Source of the DNA: a virus
Direction: 5' to 3' (one strand)
DNA: 36,033 nucleotides
IMG/VR virus record: IMGVR_UViG_3300018065_000038
Location: 1 to 36,033 of that record
Shown in pieces: positions 1 to 6,951 of this stretch. A program made the position numbers and the translations under genes. The notes under the pieces were generated by a model. The model made no database searches and was not told the origin of the DNA. It worked only from the letters and a program-made list of their open reading frames with translations. Within the stretch, counting starts at the first letter, position 1; each line of letters begins with the position of its first letter.

Positions 1-120
1 ATTCGCCTCTACACACGCCACAACAACGAAGTCACCGCTAAATTTCCGGAACTATTAACGCTCGACATACCGGACGGCACCGTATTAGACGGCGAGCTTA
101 TTGTACCTGGATCGACAGGC
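1..120 (+). pseudogene. ATP-dependent DNA ligase fragment (YoqV/LigB-like)
   Basis: Frame 1 is open from the first base and reads as the middle of an ATP-dependent DNA ligase adenylation domain. It contains a RLYTRHNNEVTAKFPELL stretch and then the motif III-like VLDGELIV. In intact phage ligases of this type (for example SPbeta YoqV, about 270 residues) a GKPDFE-like segment and the rest of the nucleotidyltransferase domain follow. Here the similarity stops at about base 117-120, and the frame runs into a terminator hairpin and then antisense of the next gene, without a stop until 657. The 5' part, including the catalytic lysine motif, lies outside the window. I read this as a 3'-truncated remnant made by a deletion or recombination junction. 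An assembly artefact is the alternative. It is one of only four rightward genes in the window. Confidence 0.7.
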
Positions 121-140
121 GCCAAATCGGCGCCCTTTTT
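118..140 (+). terminator. Rho-independent terminator after ligase fragment
   Basis: GGCGCC (118-123), a five-base loop and GGCGCC (129-134) form a 6-bp GC-only stem. It is followed by C and TTTTT on the plus strand. The hairpin starts exactly where ligase similarity is lost. On the minus strand it lacks a U tract, so it would not terminate the facing gene. Confidence 0.6.
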
Positions 141-147
141 CGTTTTA

Positions 148-948
148 TCACGGCTTCTTCACGTTAAACATCGCAAGCAACGTCTTGTCAGGCGTCTTGG
201 ACTGCCGATAAAACACGTTAGGATTGAACGTATATCGTTCCGGCTCGCTGCCGACCTTTATTCGCGCGACAACGAACTCCCCATCGAATTTCATCTGCTT
301 CAGGCGTCGGCCCAGCGTGTCGGGCGTTACTCCGATCGCTGCCGCAAGCTCTTTCTTATTGAACCACCGTATATGCTTCGGATTCTTTTCGAAAGGATTC
401 TCGCAAAGAGCGTTTGTTTCGTAATGAACGAACGGCAGCATTCGGTAGATCAGTCCGATGTCCGTCGCCTTCACTTCGCTATAAACTTTCTTGATCTTCG
501 CGGTATAGAGTTTGACGACGTATTGGCTGCCGAAGTTACCTTTGAAATGATAGCGTTCGTTCACCGAGTATATGCCGCCTTCCTCCCGGATAATATCATG
601 CGCAGTACAGGCGCTCAGGAAATCGTAGAAGGTCATGCGCTTTTTCGCGAGCTGTAGAACGGACATCATATCCGCCGTGGTCATCGGCGTTTTGTCACGG
701 CTGGATTTAACGAGAACACCGTTATAGTCAACGTAGCATTGTAGCAGCATCAGGTAGCCGCACTGTGCCGTGGTGAGAGCGTCATAGACTTCGTGAATAT
801 TAGACATATTGGCGTTGGAAAAGTCGCGCCTATCCGTCGTCTGCTTTTGCTGATCCCGGAAGGCTTCGTCTTGGTTCCGATGTCTAAGCGTGTAGTCTGT
901 CGATAGATCTTCGCCTGTCTCTGCGTTTACTACTCGTAATCTTTTCAA
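148..948 (-). CDS. Winged-helix DNA-binding protein, replication-initiator-like
   Basis: A 266-residue protein with a TTG start preceded by GGGG nine bases upstream. The N-terminal ~50 residues are polar and probably disordered. Residues ~55-150 hold one helical/winged segment (the FYDFLSACTAHDIIREEGGIYS region with a beta turn). Residues ~190-250 hold a clear helix-turn-helix (KKELAAAIGVTPDTLGRRL) with a wing ending in ERYTFNPNVF. This resembles RepL-type plasmid initiators and related phage proteins, in which a wHTH is followed by a short beta hairpin. It is isolated from the upstream methyltransferase by a terminator and is the last leftward gene in the window. A role as initiator or transcription regulator is inference; the DNA-binding fold is well supported. 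Confidence 0.55.
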   Translation of the reverse strand: MKRLRVVNAETGEDLSTDYTLRHRNQDEAFRDQQKQTTDRRDFSNANMSNIHEVYDALTTAQCGYLMLLQCYVDYNGVLVKSSRDKTPMTTADMMSVLQLAKKRMTFYDFLSACTAHDIIREEGGIYSVNERYHFKGNFGSQYVVKLYTAKIKKVYSEVKATDIGLIYRMLPFVHYETNALCENPFEKNPKHIRWFNKKELAAAIGVTPDTLGRRLKQMKFDGEFVVARIKVGSEPERYTFNPNVFYRQSKTPDKTLLAMFNVKKP

Positions 949-966
949 AATATCGTCCCCTTTTTC

Positions 967-998
967 ACAAAATAAAAGAGCGCTAGATTGGCGCCCTC
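967..998 (-). terminator. Terminator of the methyltransferase transcript
   Basis: Read on the minus strand, GGGCGC and GCGCTC (one G.T pair, extendable outward by an A-T) flank a 7-base loop. They are followed by TTTTATTTTG. It sits between the methyltransferase stop (1080) and the next start (948). The stem sequence resembles the 118-140 hairpin. Confidence 0.6.
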
Positions 999-1079
999 AT
1001 AACGTATAGCCAGCAAAACGGGTAAAAGTATCGGGGTTGGTGAGAAATTTTTTGGATATTGAACTTTCAGGGTGAAACT

Positions 1080-1574
1080 TTATTCATATTTAGATAAATC
1101 GTCTTCAACTTGTATCTGGTCGAGACGCTTATTAATTATTTCTATATACTCTTTTTCGGTCTCGAATCCAATCCACTTGCGATTATTTAATTCACAAGCT
1201 ACTGCTGTTGTTCCGCTGCCTAAACAGTTATCAAGTACCGTATCACCTTCGTTGGTGTAAGTCTTGATAAGGTATTCAAATAATTCAACTGGTTTCTGTG
1301 TCGGATGCAAACCTGTATCATTTTTAAACTCCAAAAGGCTGTTCGGATAACCTGTTTTTGTTTGTTTGTATGAGTCTTTCAATCCTGGTCTATCACCGCC
1401 ATAATTAGCTCTCATTGTTTTGTTGTTTTTTACTGTTTTATCTATTTCCAATAGACCTTGTGGAAAGTACCTCATTTTGTTTTTGGAATTTGTAGGAATT
1501 CCGCCTTTACTGAAAACTAAAACATTTTCGTGCTTCTTCATCGGTTTGTTTTTTGCGTCAAACGCCCCCCCCAA
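1080..1574 (-). CDS. DNA methyltransferase, C-terminal half (frameshifted)
   Basis: A 164-residue reading frame that continues the protein begun at 1875 after a +1 shift. It carries the target-recognition region, HPTQKP, and the S-adenosylmethionine-binding motif VLDNCLGSGTTAVAC near the C-terminus. The order, catalytic motif first (DLPYG in the other half) and cofactor motif last, is that of beta-class amino-methyltransferases (N6-adenine or N4-cytosine). The open frame begins with an ATG inside the overlap and has no ribosome binding site of its own, so it is probably not an independent gene. No partner restriction enzyme is adjacent, so an orphan phage modification enzyme is likely. The product would be functional only if the frame is restored. 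Confidence 0.8.
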   Translation of the reverse strand: MGGAFDAKNKPMKKHENVLVFSKGGIPTNSKNKMRYFPQGLLEIDKTVKNNKTMRANYGGDRPGLKDSYKQTKTGYPNSLLEFKNDTGLHPTQKPVELFEYLIKTYTNEGDTVLDNCLGSGTTAVACELNNRKWIGFETEKEYIEIINKRLDQIQVEDDLSKYE

Positions 1575-1875
1575 CTATACTTTTAATCCATATCCACTCA
1601 TATTTAAAAAGTTCTATTTTGCTATTAACCAACTGACTTGTAAAAGGTTGAGAAGCTGTTAAGACTATTGCTCCGTTGTCTTTTATGATGCGTTCGTATT
1701 GCTCCCAAAGCGGTTCAAAGGGGATTATAGTATCCCACTTACAAGCGGTCGTTCCATATGGTAAATCACACAAAATCATATCCACGCTCCCGGCGGGAAT
1801 TAATTTCATACCCTCTAGACAATCCATTTGATATGCTCTATTTAACTCTAAACTTCCCAATAACTCTTTCCCCAC
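1558..1875 (-). CDS. DNA methyltransferase, N-terminal half (frameshifted)
   Basis: 105 residues from a GTG start with GGAGTG six bases upstream. It opens with the usual phage methylase entry (NRAYQMDCLEGMKLIP), followed by the catalytic motif IV as DLPYGTTACKWD and then the EYEWIW-type segment. It ends prematurely as SIVGGGV because of an eight-G run. With seven Gs the reading would continue as SIVGGAFDAKNKP into the downstream frame and give a ~264-residue protein, the normal family length. The truncated product lacks the cofactor-binding motif and should be inactive. Confidence 0.8.
   Translation of the reverse strand: MGKELLGSLELNRAYQMDCLEGMKLIPAGSVDMILCDLPYGTTACKWDTIIPFEPLWEQYERIIKDNGAIVLTASQPFTSQLVNSKIELFKYEWIWIKSIVGGGV
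1565..1572. repeat. Poly-C/G tract of 8 at methyltransferase frameshift
   Basis: Eight Cs on the plus strand (eight Gs in the coding strand) lie precisely where the two methyltransferase frames meet. A change of one base joins them. Homopolymeric G tracts inside methyltransferases are a classic site of slipped-strand phase variation, and also a classic site of sequencing error. Confidence 0.75.
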
Positions 1876-1900
1876 TTAATCACTCCTGTATTTGTTTAAT

Positions 1901-2035
1901 TTACTTTTTAAGACTACTTTCACGATTTTCATAATGGTCTTTATAACATTCCATCATATCTTCAAACACCGTATATTCATCCGTGCATTCTGAACAAATA
2001 CATAGGTCAAAACTACTATCATTATAATCTCCTAT
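1901..2035 (-). CDS. Small Cys-rich protein, candidate ATA start
   Basis: A 44-codon frame ending at TAA (1901-1903). It encodes a segment reading DLCICSECTDEYTVFED and a charged tail, with a CxCxxC cluster typical of small metal-binding phage proteins. No ATG, GTG or TTG is present in frame. An ATA codon (2033-2035) lies five to seven bases after AAGGAGA, where a start is expected. Either ATA is used, or the start mutated, or one base was lost: a frame beginning MNYEGEGELV just upstream would join it after a 1-nt insertion. A competing ATG in another frame gives only 22 residues. It fills the gap between its neighbours and lies in the direction of the operon. Confidence 0.35.
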   Translation of the reverse strand: MGDYNDSSFDLCICSECTDEYTVFEDMMECYKDHYENRESSLKK

Positions 2036-2095
2036 ACTAACTCTCCTTCACCCTCATAGTTCAAGAAACTACTTATCTATTAAACTGCAAATTAT

Positions 2096-2608
2096 TTACT
2101 GTTTTACCTTGTTAGGTGCATACCCAATTTTTTTTTCGCCGGTTGCAATATTGACTGTAAATTGTCCCGGCGTTTTTCCTTTCACGAAATCCGAATATTT
2201 TACCCGTCTCTCTTTATTTTTCGCTTTAGCGCGTCGGTCTATCTGAATACCTTCGTAAGTTGAAAGGCGCCTTCGAGCCGGTTTTCCTTGATATTTTCCG
2301 AACTTATCGTATTCTTCGGCCATCTTCTCAGAAGTCTCACCGGATCTACGAGTTTTTTCCATACGCTCACTCATAATCGGATACTCATCGTTCTTCATTT
2401 TGTTTTTATTCGTGTCCGATAGTTCCTCGTAAATTACGAGATTAGCCATACGTTCAAGCGCGATAGAATCCGGATGCTCTCCGACTGCATCAAAATAAGC
2501 GTCGGCCAGCGCAGTGATTTCCTCGATACGTTGGATTCGGTCAAGCTCTCCGGCCTTTGTTCGTCGTTGTAATTCCGTGATCATTTCGTGCAGTAGCGCC
2601 TTATCCAT
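2096..2608 (-). CDS. Phage protein of unknown function
   Basis: 170 residues, basic and highly charged, helical N-terminus (MDKALLHEMITELQRR) and a Lys/Arg-rich C-terminus ending NKVKQ. The start at 2608 is chosen because GGGAGGA lies seven bases upstream and it overlaps the stop of the ArpU-like gene by eight bases; a longer frame exists but would bury that gene. The coupling suggests that it is co-translated with the late-regulator candidate. I do not recognise the family. The composition would suit a nucleic-acid-associated or small packaging-adjacent protein, but that is a guess. Confidence 0.6.
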   Translation of the reverse strand: MDKALLHEMITELQRRTKAGELDRIQRIEEITALADAYFDAVGEHPDSIALERMANLVIYEELSDTNKNKMKNDEYPIMSERMEKTRRSGETSEKMAEEYDKFGKYQGKPARRRLSTYEGIQIDRRAKAKNKERRVKYSDFVKGKTPGQFTVNIATGEKKIGYAPNKVKQ

Positions 2609-2990
2609 TAATTCGTCCTCCCGTCGAGTATCCTTCGTCATGTCCCGCCCAATAGTAGTAAATATCCGCAAGCTTATTCGCAGCAGCGTCGATATGTTTA
2701 AATACGGCATCCTGCCCGATCCCCATCCGTTTCCCCGCCTCCACTTGCGTCAGGTCTTCGAAATATACGAGCCGGATGGCCTCACGCTGCCTATCGGTCA
2801 GATCCGCAAGCTCAAGCGCGTTGTGCAGATCGAGCAGCACTTCGGCAGCTTCGTATTCTCCGAGTCGTTTGCGGCTGACGAACTTCGGGTAATCGGAGAG
2901 CAGCGTTTTTACGCCATCCGCATTGTCCAACGCATATGTCGCTTCAAATTCGCGATCCTTTCGGTGTAGATCGATTTTGACAGTACCCAT
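2601..2990 (-). CDS. Sigma-70 region 4-like / ArpU-type late regulator
   Basis: 129 residues. The C-terminal half reads LTDRQREAIRLVYFEDLT followed by QVEAGKRMGIGQDAVFKHI, a textbook sigma region 4 helix-turn-helix. The N-terminal half is an acidic helical region with no region 2. Proteins of this size and layout at the late end of the early operon (ArpU and relatives) act as activators of phage late transcription. Here it is the last regulatory gene before the presumed structural genes to the left, which fits that role. It overlaps the upstream methyltransferase stop by one base and the next gene by eight. Certainty is high for the fold and moderate for the role. Confidence 0.75.
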   Translation of the reverse strand: MGTVKIDLHRKDREFEATYALDNADGVKTLLSDYPKFVSRKRLGEYEAAEVLLDLHNALELADLTDRQREAIRLVYFEDLTQVEAGKRMGIGQDAVFKHIDAAANKLADIYYYWAGHDEGYSTGGRING

Positions 2991-4264
2991 TAAACCGCCT
3001 CCAATTTCGCTGAATTATGTGGTTCACCGTAGGAATCGCGCAGTCTATCGAAATAGTTGCGGACAATTTCGTCCTGCCAATCAAAATCAAACGAACTCAC
3101 CATACGACCATTCCATTCGATCTCATCGCCTGCCCCTAGCGTTAATTCGTTCCATCGGTAAGGCCCGTCTGAGAACGTTCTTTCCGCGTCTCTGTGGCCG
3201 TCGCAGATGCCGTTACCATGAGAGAAGAAAAACGCGTCGTTACCTTTCTCGATTCCGTGCCAGCTTGGAAGGTGCGGATATAGATTTTCGCGCATTAGGT
3301 TGTCGTCAGTAAAATCGTTAAGAAGATCGTCAAGTTGCGTTAGGCCATCGCCCCATTTATCCGTCAATTTACCTTTCGCGTCCCAACCGATATCCGTTAC
3401 TTGAGCGAAATAGGCTGGCTGCTGGCCTTCGAGAAACTTTGCGTTGTATTCTGTTATGTCTTTGTCTCCGCCTCTTCTAAAATTCGATTCCCATTTCGTA
3501 GTCGCTGGTGATATTAATTGCGTACCGGGTGGTGCCTTCCGTAAAATCAAAATCTGCGTTGGAACCGTTGTCCCTACATACTGGAACGTCTCACTCGGCA
3601 GCATAATCGTCGCAACTTGCCAGCATGTTTCGTGCATTAACTTCCGCAGCTTGGCCGCGTAGTTACCGTAAGATAGTCCTAACGGAAGGACAAACGCAAT
3701 ATATCCGCCAGGCTTTGCCGCCTTGATTGCAAGTTCAATAAACGCAACCTCTGACTTTCCGCCGTATTCGCCCTTCTTTTTCGTAACTGACCGCCACTCT
3801 TCTCCCTCTTTCGGCTCGAATTTAACAGTGACGCCATACGGAGGATTTCCGACAACTAAGTCGTAATAGTCCCGTCGATCATGAAGAAGCGCATTCCCTT
3901 CGACAATTTCAGCGTCTGGATAAAGCAGCGACGTTACCTTTGCGCTTGTTTTATCGAGTTCTAACGCAGTCAGGTCCGCACCGTCCGGAGCGTGTTCGAG
4001 AAAGACACCGACACCGACGGAAGGTTCGAGGACTTTCGGATTCTCAGGTAAGCGAGGCTTTAGTACGTCCCATATGAATTTAGCGACGTGGGTTGGCGTG
4101 AAGAATGCACCGCCTGAGAATGCGTTCGGTAACAGTCCGCCAGTAGACGTATAGTTTTGCCGTAAGAATTCGAGATCTTCTTCAGTTATTTGGTCGCGTT
4201 CCTTTGCGATGATTTCCATTGATTTAACGTTACCTTCCCACCTTTTGCGATCGGCTTTCCCCAT
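2990..4264 (-). CDS. N6-adenine DNA methyltransferase (N6_Mtase/Eco57I type)
   Basis: 424 residues, ATG preceded by GGAGG. The N-terminus includes GGAFFTPTHVAKFIWDVL, typical of HsdM/Eco57I-type methylases. The SAM-binding motif is VLEPSVGVGVFLEH (about residues 78-91), the acidic motif is ALELDKTSA, and the catalytic motif is VVGNPPYG (about residues 136-143). This order, cofactor motif before NPPY, is gamma-class N6-adenine methylation. No specificity subunit or nuclease is nearby, so it probably methylates phage DNA on its own to evade host restriction. It faces away from the rightward gene at 4375, with the divergent promoter region between them. Confidence 0.85.
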   Translation of the reverse strand: MGKADRKRWEGNVKSMEIIAKERDQITEEDLEFLRQNYTSTGGLLPNAFSGGAFFTPTHVAKFIWDVLKPRLPENPKVLEPSVGVGVFLEHAPDGADLTALELDKTSAKVTSLLYPDAEIVEGNALLHDRRDYYDLVVGNPPYGVTVKFEPKEGEEWRSVTKKKGEYGGKSEVAFIELAIKAAKPGGYIAFVLPLGLSYGNYAAKLRKLMHETCWQVATIMLPSETFQYVGTTVPTQILILRKAPPGTQLISPATTKWESNFRRGGDKDITEYNAKFLEGQQPAYFAQVTDIGWDAKGKLTDKWGDGLTQLDDLLNDFTDDNLMRENLYPHLPSWHGIEKGNDAFFFSHGNGICDGHRDAERTFSDGPYRWNELTLGAGDEIEWNGRMVSSFDFDWQDEIVRNYFDRLRDSYGEPHNSAKLEAV

Positions 4265-4313
4265 TCAGTTTCCTCCTTCGTTAATAACTTCGTTAACAAT
4301 CCGCACACTACTG

Positions 4314-4343
4314 TTGACTATCGGTAACTATTCCGTCTATACT
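4314..4343 (+). promoter_or_regulatory. Sigma-A promoter for the rightward gene at 4375
   Basis: TTGACT (4314-4319), an 18-bp spacer, TATACT (4338-4343), then TAAGGAG ahead of the ATG. This is among the best vegetative promoters seen in the window, and it drives a single gene against the general direction of transcription. Confidence 0.65.
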
Positions 4344-4374
4344 GAACGTAAATACTTTCGTAAGGAGATTCGTT

Positions 4375-4761
4375 ATGACACTTACGTGGATTTCAAACGA
4401 CTTTGATCGCAATACCAAAGCGTATATCACCATCGAAAAGCAACGACGTTTATTTATTTCGGCTGGTGCCCGGCGAATCATCGGATTACCTGCGGACGGA
4501 CCGTTTTATCTGACGGTCGCCTATGACGCAGAAGCAAACCGCATTGTTGTCGGCAAGCCCGAACTCGTTAAGCAGCCGGATGTCAAACCGTTCAAGTTCG
4601 ATAAGCGCGGCAATGTTTCGGCATGGCCATTCTTGCGTAAAATCGGCATTGATTTCGATAAGCTTCCGCAACGATACTATTTGATCGGCGATGGTGAAGC
4701 GTCAAAACAACCGTACCTGGCCTATCCGAAAGGCACGTATGCGTTTCAGTTAGACGAGTAG
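4375..4761 (+). CDS. Small rightward protein, unknown (AbrB-like beta start)
   Basis: 128 residues, ATG with AAGGAG eight bases upstream and its own consensus-like promoter. The N-terminal half contains AYITIEKQRRLFISAGARRIIGL, a strand-turn-helix layout like the swapped-hairpin AbrB fold (ITI...R.v.i...R..lGL), then a beta-rich part with WPFLRKIGID and a GTYAFQLDE end. The gene lies alone on the plus strand and its end overlaps the convergent kinase gene by 12 bp. A lone, divergently oriented gene with its own vegetative promoter is the arrangement expected of a lysogeny-expressed accessory (moron) gene. Function unknown; AbrB-like DNA binding is only a suggestion. Confidence 0.65.
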   Translation: MTLTWISNDFDRNTKAYITIEKQRRLFISAGARRIIGLPADGPFYLTVAYDAEANRIVVGKPELVKQPDVKPFKFDKRGNVSAWPFLRKIGIDFDKLPQRYYLIGDGEASKQPYLAYPKGTYAFQLDE

Positions 4762-5310
4762 TTTCGCCATAATCGCGTCCAGCTTCTCGTACAACTCTTC
4801 CGGCTTGCCTGCGTTCTCAATTTCGTAATCAACTTCGAAATGATCAACGGCAAGCTCAGTCGGATGTTCTAAGTCGGCAAGGTCGAATTGATCGCCGGCT
4901 TTTTTTGCGCGTTCAATACGGAGCTCGGCCGGTGCTGTTATGCGGATAAATACGAAGCCTTCGTCCTTCAATCGCTTGTATTCGTTAGGCTGGCGGCAGT
5001 CATCGATGATCACGCGATTCTTTAGCGCTGTATTACCGCAGTCGCAAGGATGGCGGTCGAGATAGGCGGCTATTTTCGGCATGAGAGCGTCAATCCATAC
5101 GTCCTCTCCGAAGGCTTCCCGCGCCCACTGTCCGAACTTCTGATAATGAGCGCGCGGCTTCGGATTTCTCGGAACGTGAGGGAATGCGCGGTGAAATGCG
5201 TCCTTCAGTTCGTCGCCAAATGCGAACGGCTGGAAATCGTAGTGAAGCGAGATGTACGATGCGGCCAGCGACTTGCCTGCGCGAAGTGGTGCGGTGAGGG
5301 CGATCTTCAT
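4750..5310 (-). CDS. Deoxynucleoside monophosphate kinase-like P-loop kinase
   Basis: 186 residues. A Walker A-type loop ALTAPLRAGKS opens the protein. RAHYQKFGQWAREAFGEDVW matches the substrate region of phage dNMP kinases. RVIIDDCRQPNEYKRLKDEG is the strand/DxR region, and RIERAKKAGDQFD lies in the lid area. Such enzymes phosphorylate dNMPs from degraded host DNA or ThyX-made dTMP and act in the cytoplasm. The setting agrees, with ThyX, dUTPase and ribonucleotide reductase upstream in the same transcript. The start overlaps the preceding stop as ATGA. A dephospho-CoA kinase-like enzyme is the main alternative. Confidence 0.7.
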   Translation of the reverse strand: MKIALTAPLRAGKSLAASYISLHYDFQPFAFGDELKDAFHRAFPHVPRNPKPRAHYQKFGQWAREAFGEDVWIDALMPKIAAYLDRHPCDCGNTALKNRVIIDDCRQPNEYKRLKDEGFVFIRITAPAELRIERAKKAGDQFDLADLEHPTELAVDHFEVDYEIENAGKPEELYEKLDAIMAKLLV

Positions 5311-6092
5311 TGGCGTTCCCTCATTGCGTTAAGAAGTGCGGCAACCTCTTCGGCAGTGAACAAGCGCGTATCTGAGTCGGATTCGAGGTGCGCCACCTTT
5401 CCGTCCGTTTCCTTTGCGGCATATTTCAGCGCCTCCAATTCTTCGCCGTGCCTCCGGTTGTCTTTGTGCAGCGTGTCGATTTCGTCTTTGATCCGTTTAT
5501 TCTCACGCTCCAATTCCGCAACACGCGTCGCCAGGTTAGCGATAACGTCGATCGGGTCGGATGGCTGCGGTTCTTCTTCGGAGGATTCGACCGGGACGAG
5601 GACGCGGTATTCTTCGTACTTTGCGTCCAGATACGTCAGGTCATCCACGCCTTCCGCTAAGTCGATTGACCCGTAATCTGAACAATCGTAACAATATTCC
5701 ACCGTATCAATTAACCCTTTCGGAAAATCATAGCTCTTAGTTACGATAACCTTCTCGCCTACTTCCGCAGTACGATCGACCATCTCGTAGCGCTCCGTAC
5801 CGTCAGGGCCGTCAATGTGGACGATGTTGGTCGGTTCGAGGACGTGGTATCTTTCATGCGAAATAAACCACGGTTTATTGTTGTAATTACTCTCGAAATT
5901 AGCCCAAACATCATCGCACCACACGCTTATAACCTTTCCGTAATCTCCTTCGCAAAAATAAGGAAGACTTTCTTCGATCGCAATAATCTCCTCGCCAACC
6001 TTCGCCTTCCTATCGACCTCTACATATTCGCGTTTGATTCCGCCAAGCGATTCGTCAGCCAATACGTGGATTTTTTCGTTAGTTTTCGTCAT
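5307..6092 (-). CDS. SH3-like repeat protein with C-terminal coiled coil
   Basis: 261 residues. The first ~170 hold at least two modules of small-barrel type, each opening with a KVGEEIIAIEES / EVGEKVIVTKSY strand and closing with a YHVLEP / YRVLVP strand. After an acidic linker (EEEPQPSD) comes a coiled coil (about residues 188-235: ATRVAELERENKRIKDEID). It is a paralogue of the larger protein at 17887-19143, which uses the same modules and also a coiled-coil segment. I do not recognise a named family; the modules look like KOW/SH3-type small barrels. Many Cys and Asp residues are present. The function is unknown. Confidence 0.6.
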   Translation of the reverse strand: MTKTNEKIHVLADESLGGIKREYVEVDRKAKVGEEIIAIEESLPYFCEGDYGKVISVWCDDVWANFESNYNNKPWFISHERYHVLEPTNIVHIDGPDGTERYEMVDRTAEVGEKVIVTKSYDFPKGLIDTVEYCYDCSDYGSIDLAEGVDDLTYLDAKYEEYRVLVPVESSEEEPQPSDPIDVIANLATRVAELERENKRIKDEIDTLHKDNRRHGEELEALKYAAKETDGKVAHLESDSDTRLFTAEEVAALLNAMRERQ

Positions 6093-6374
6093 TTATTCCG
6101 CCTCCCATACGTAATGTAACGGGTTATATCCGGACCAGGTATCGCCTAATACTGCGGATACCTTTGCAACTGTTTCCGGATCTATTTCCACCTTTCGGAT
6201 TTCGCCCTCTTTGACTTCGCCGTAAATTTCGTTGTGTTTACCGAGGATTTCTCCAAAATCGATCACCTCTCCGATTAAATCAGCGACTTCCGCTTCTGTC
6301 GCAACGAAAAGCCCTTCTACAACTCCGTAACCGAATCTCCATCCGAATTTCCACAAGTATTTAGTTTCGTCCAT
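6093..6374 (-). CDS. Conserved small phage protein, unknown
   Basis: 93 residues, acidic, ATG start. It has a GLFVATEAEVADLIGEV region, GEILGKHNEIYGEV and a terminal SGYNPLHYVWEAE. The GEILGKHxE...SGYNPLxY combination is one I associate with small proteins carried by many phages of Gram-positive and Gram-negative bacteria, with no established function. It begins just after the 3D-domain gene, and its stop abuts the start of the SH3-like repeat gene, so it belongs to the same transcript. Confidence 0.6.
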   Translation of the reverse strand: MDETKYLWKFGWRFGYGVVEGLFVATEAEVADLIGEVIDFGEILGKHNEIYGEVKEGEIRKVEIDPETVAKVSAVLGDTWSGYNPLHYVWEAE

Positions 6375-6391
6375 ATCCGATCGCCCTCCTG

Positions 6392-6949
6392 TTATTTAAT
6401 AACCCGCAATTCTACCGACTGCCGTCCGAACTGTACCGCGTCGGCTTCGTCCGCGACCAATAGATCGAGCTGTGCGCCTTTAATCGCGCCGCCTGTGTCG
6501 ATCGCCTTCGCCCGAAAGCTAGAACCGTCAGCGAGCCGGACTTCAACCGTAGAGCCTAGCGCAATCACAGACGGATCGACCGCTATGACGCGCGCTCCTT
6601 CGTAATAGATCGAATGGCTGACGTCGACTCCCGTTTTGGTGATTCCGGTGCAGCCTTCCGCACAAAAGGCGGTATAAGCCGTCATGGTAAAAGTCCGCCA
6701 TGCTGACGTTTTAGTTGCGGTCGGAGCAGGTTTCTTTTTCGTCTTCTTCAGCGCCTTGATTTCGTCCTCAAGCGCCTGTATCTGCGCGTCCTTTTTCGTT
6801 ATCTCTTTCGTTAATTCTTCGTTGCGCGATTCAGCCGATTGGATGGCGGCCTGTTCTGGCGTTATCCTTGGCGGTTCTGGCGGCTGATCTGCCGGACAAT
6901 GGCCGGAGAATAGCTGCGCTGTTAGCGTGAAATTCGTTAGGATTCCGAT
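6392..6949 (-). CDS. 3D-domain protein with coiled-coil N-terminus (ATC start?)
   Basis: The C-terminal ~95 residues form a 3D domain: TAYTAFCAEGCTG, then AVDPSVIALGSTV, AIDTGGAIKG and AQLDLLVAD, which hold the three conserved aspartates. This fold is found in YocH-like cell-wall proteins and MltA-type transglycosylases. The first conventional start (ATG, 6685) lies at the domain edge. The frame is open for 88 further codons, encoding a Pro-rich segment and a coiled coil (EELTKEITKKDAQIQALEDE). Upstream an ATC (6947-6949) lies two bases after the thyX stop and five bases after GGAGGTG, so I place the start there (185 residues). It is odd among nucleotide-metabolism genes. A role in wall remodelling or lysis is inferred from the domain alone. 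Confidence 0.65.
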   Translation of the reverse strand: MGILTNFTLTAQLFSGHCPADQPPEPPRITPEQAAIQSAESRNEELTKEITKKDAQIQALEDEIKALKKTKKKPAPTATKTSAWRTFTMTAYTAFCAEGCTGITKTGVDVSHSIYYEGARVIAVDPSVIALGSTVEVRLADGSSFRAKAIDTGGAIKGAQLDLLVADEADAVQFGRQSVELRVIK

Positions 6950-6951
6950 GC

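Noticed and set aside
1-657. Plus frame 1 is open from the ligase through 657, suggesting a long fusion protein
   Set aside because: After ~120 the frame is antisense to the winged-helix gene and begins with a terminator hairpin; no ligase motifs continue.
4340-4372. ACGTAAATACTTTCGTAAGG as a fifth copy of the dispersed repeat
   Set aside because: Only the ACTTTCG core matches, TGCG and GGACA are missing, and it overlaps an ordinary ribosome binding site.
5050-5676. Long plus-strand open frames, here and across many minus-strand genes
   Set aside because: No ribosome binding sites, unnatural composition, and fully antisense to genes with clear motifs.
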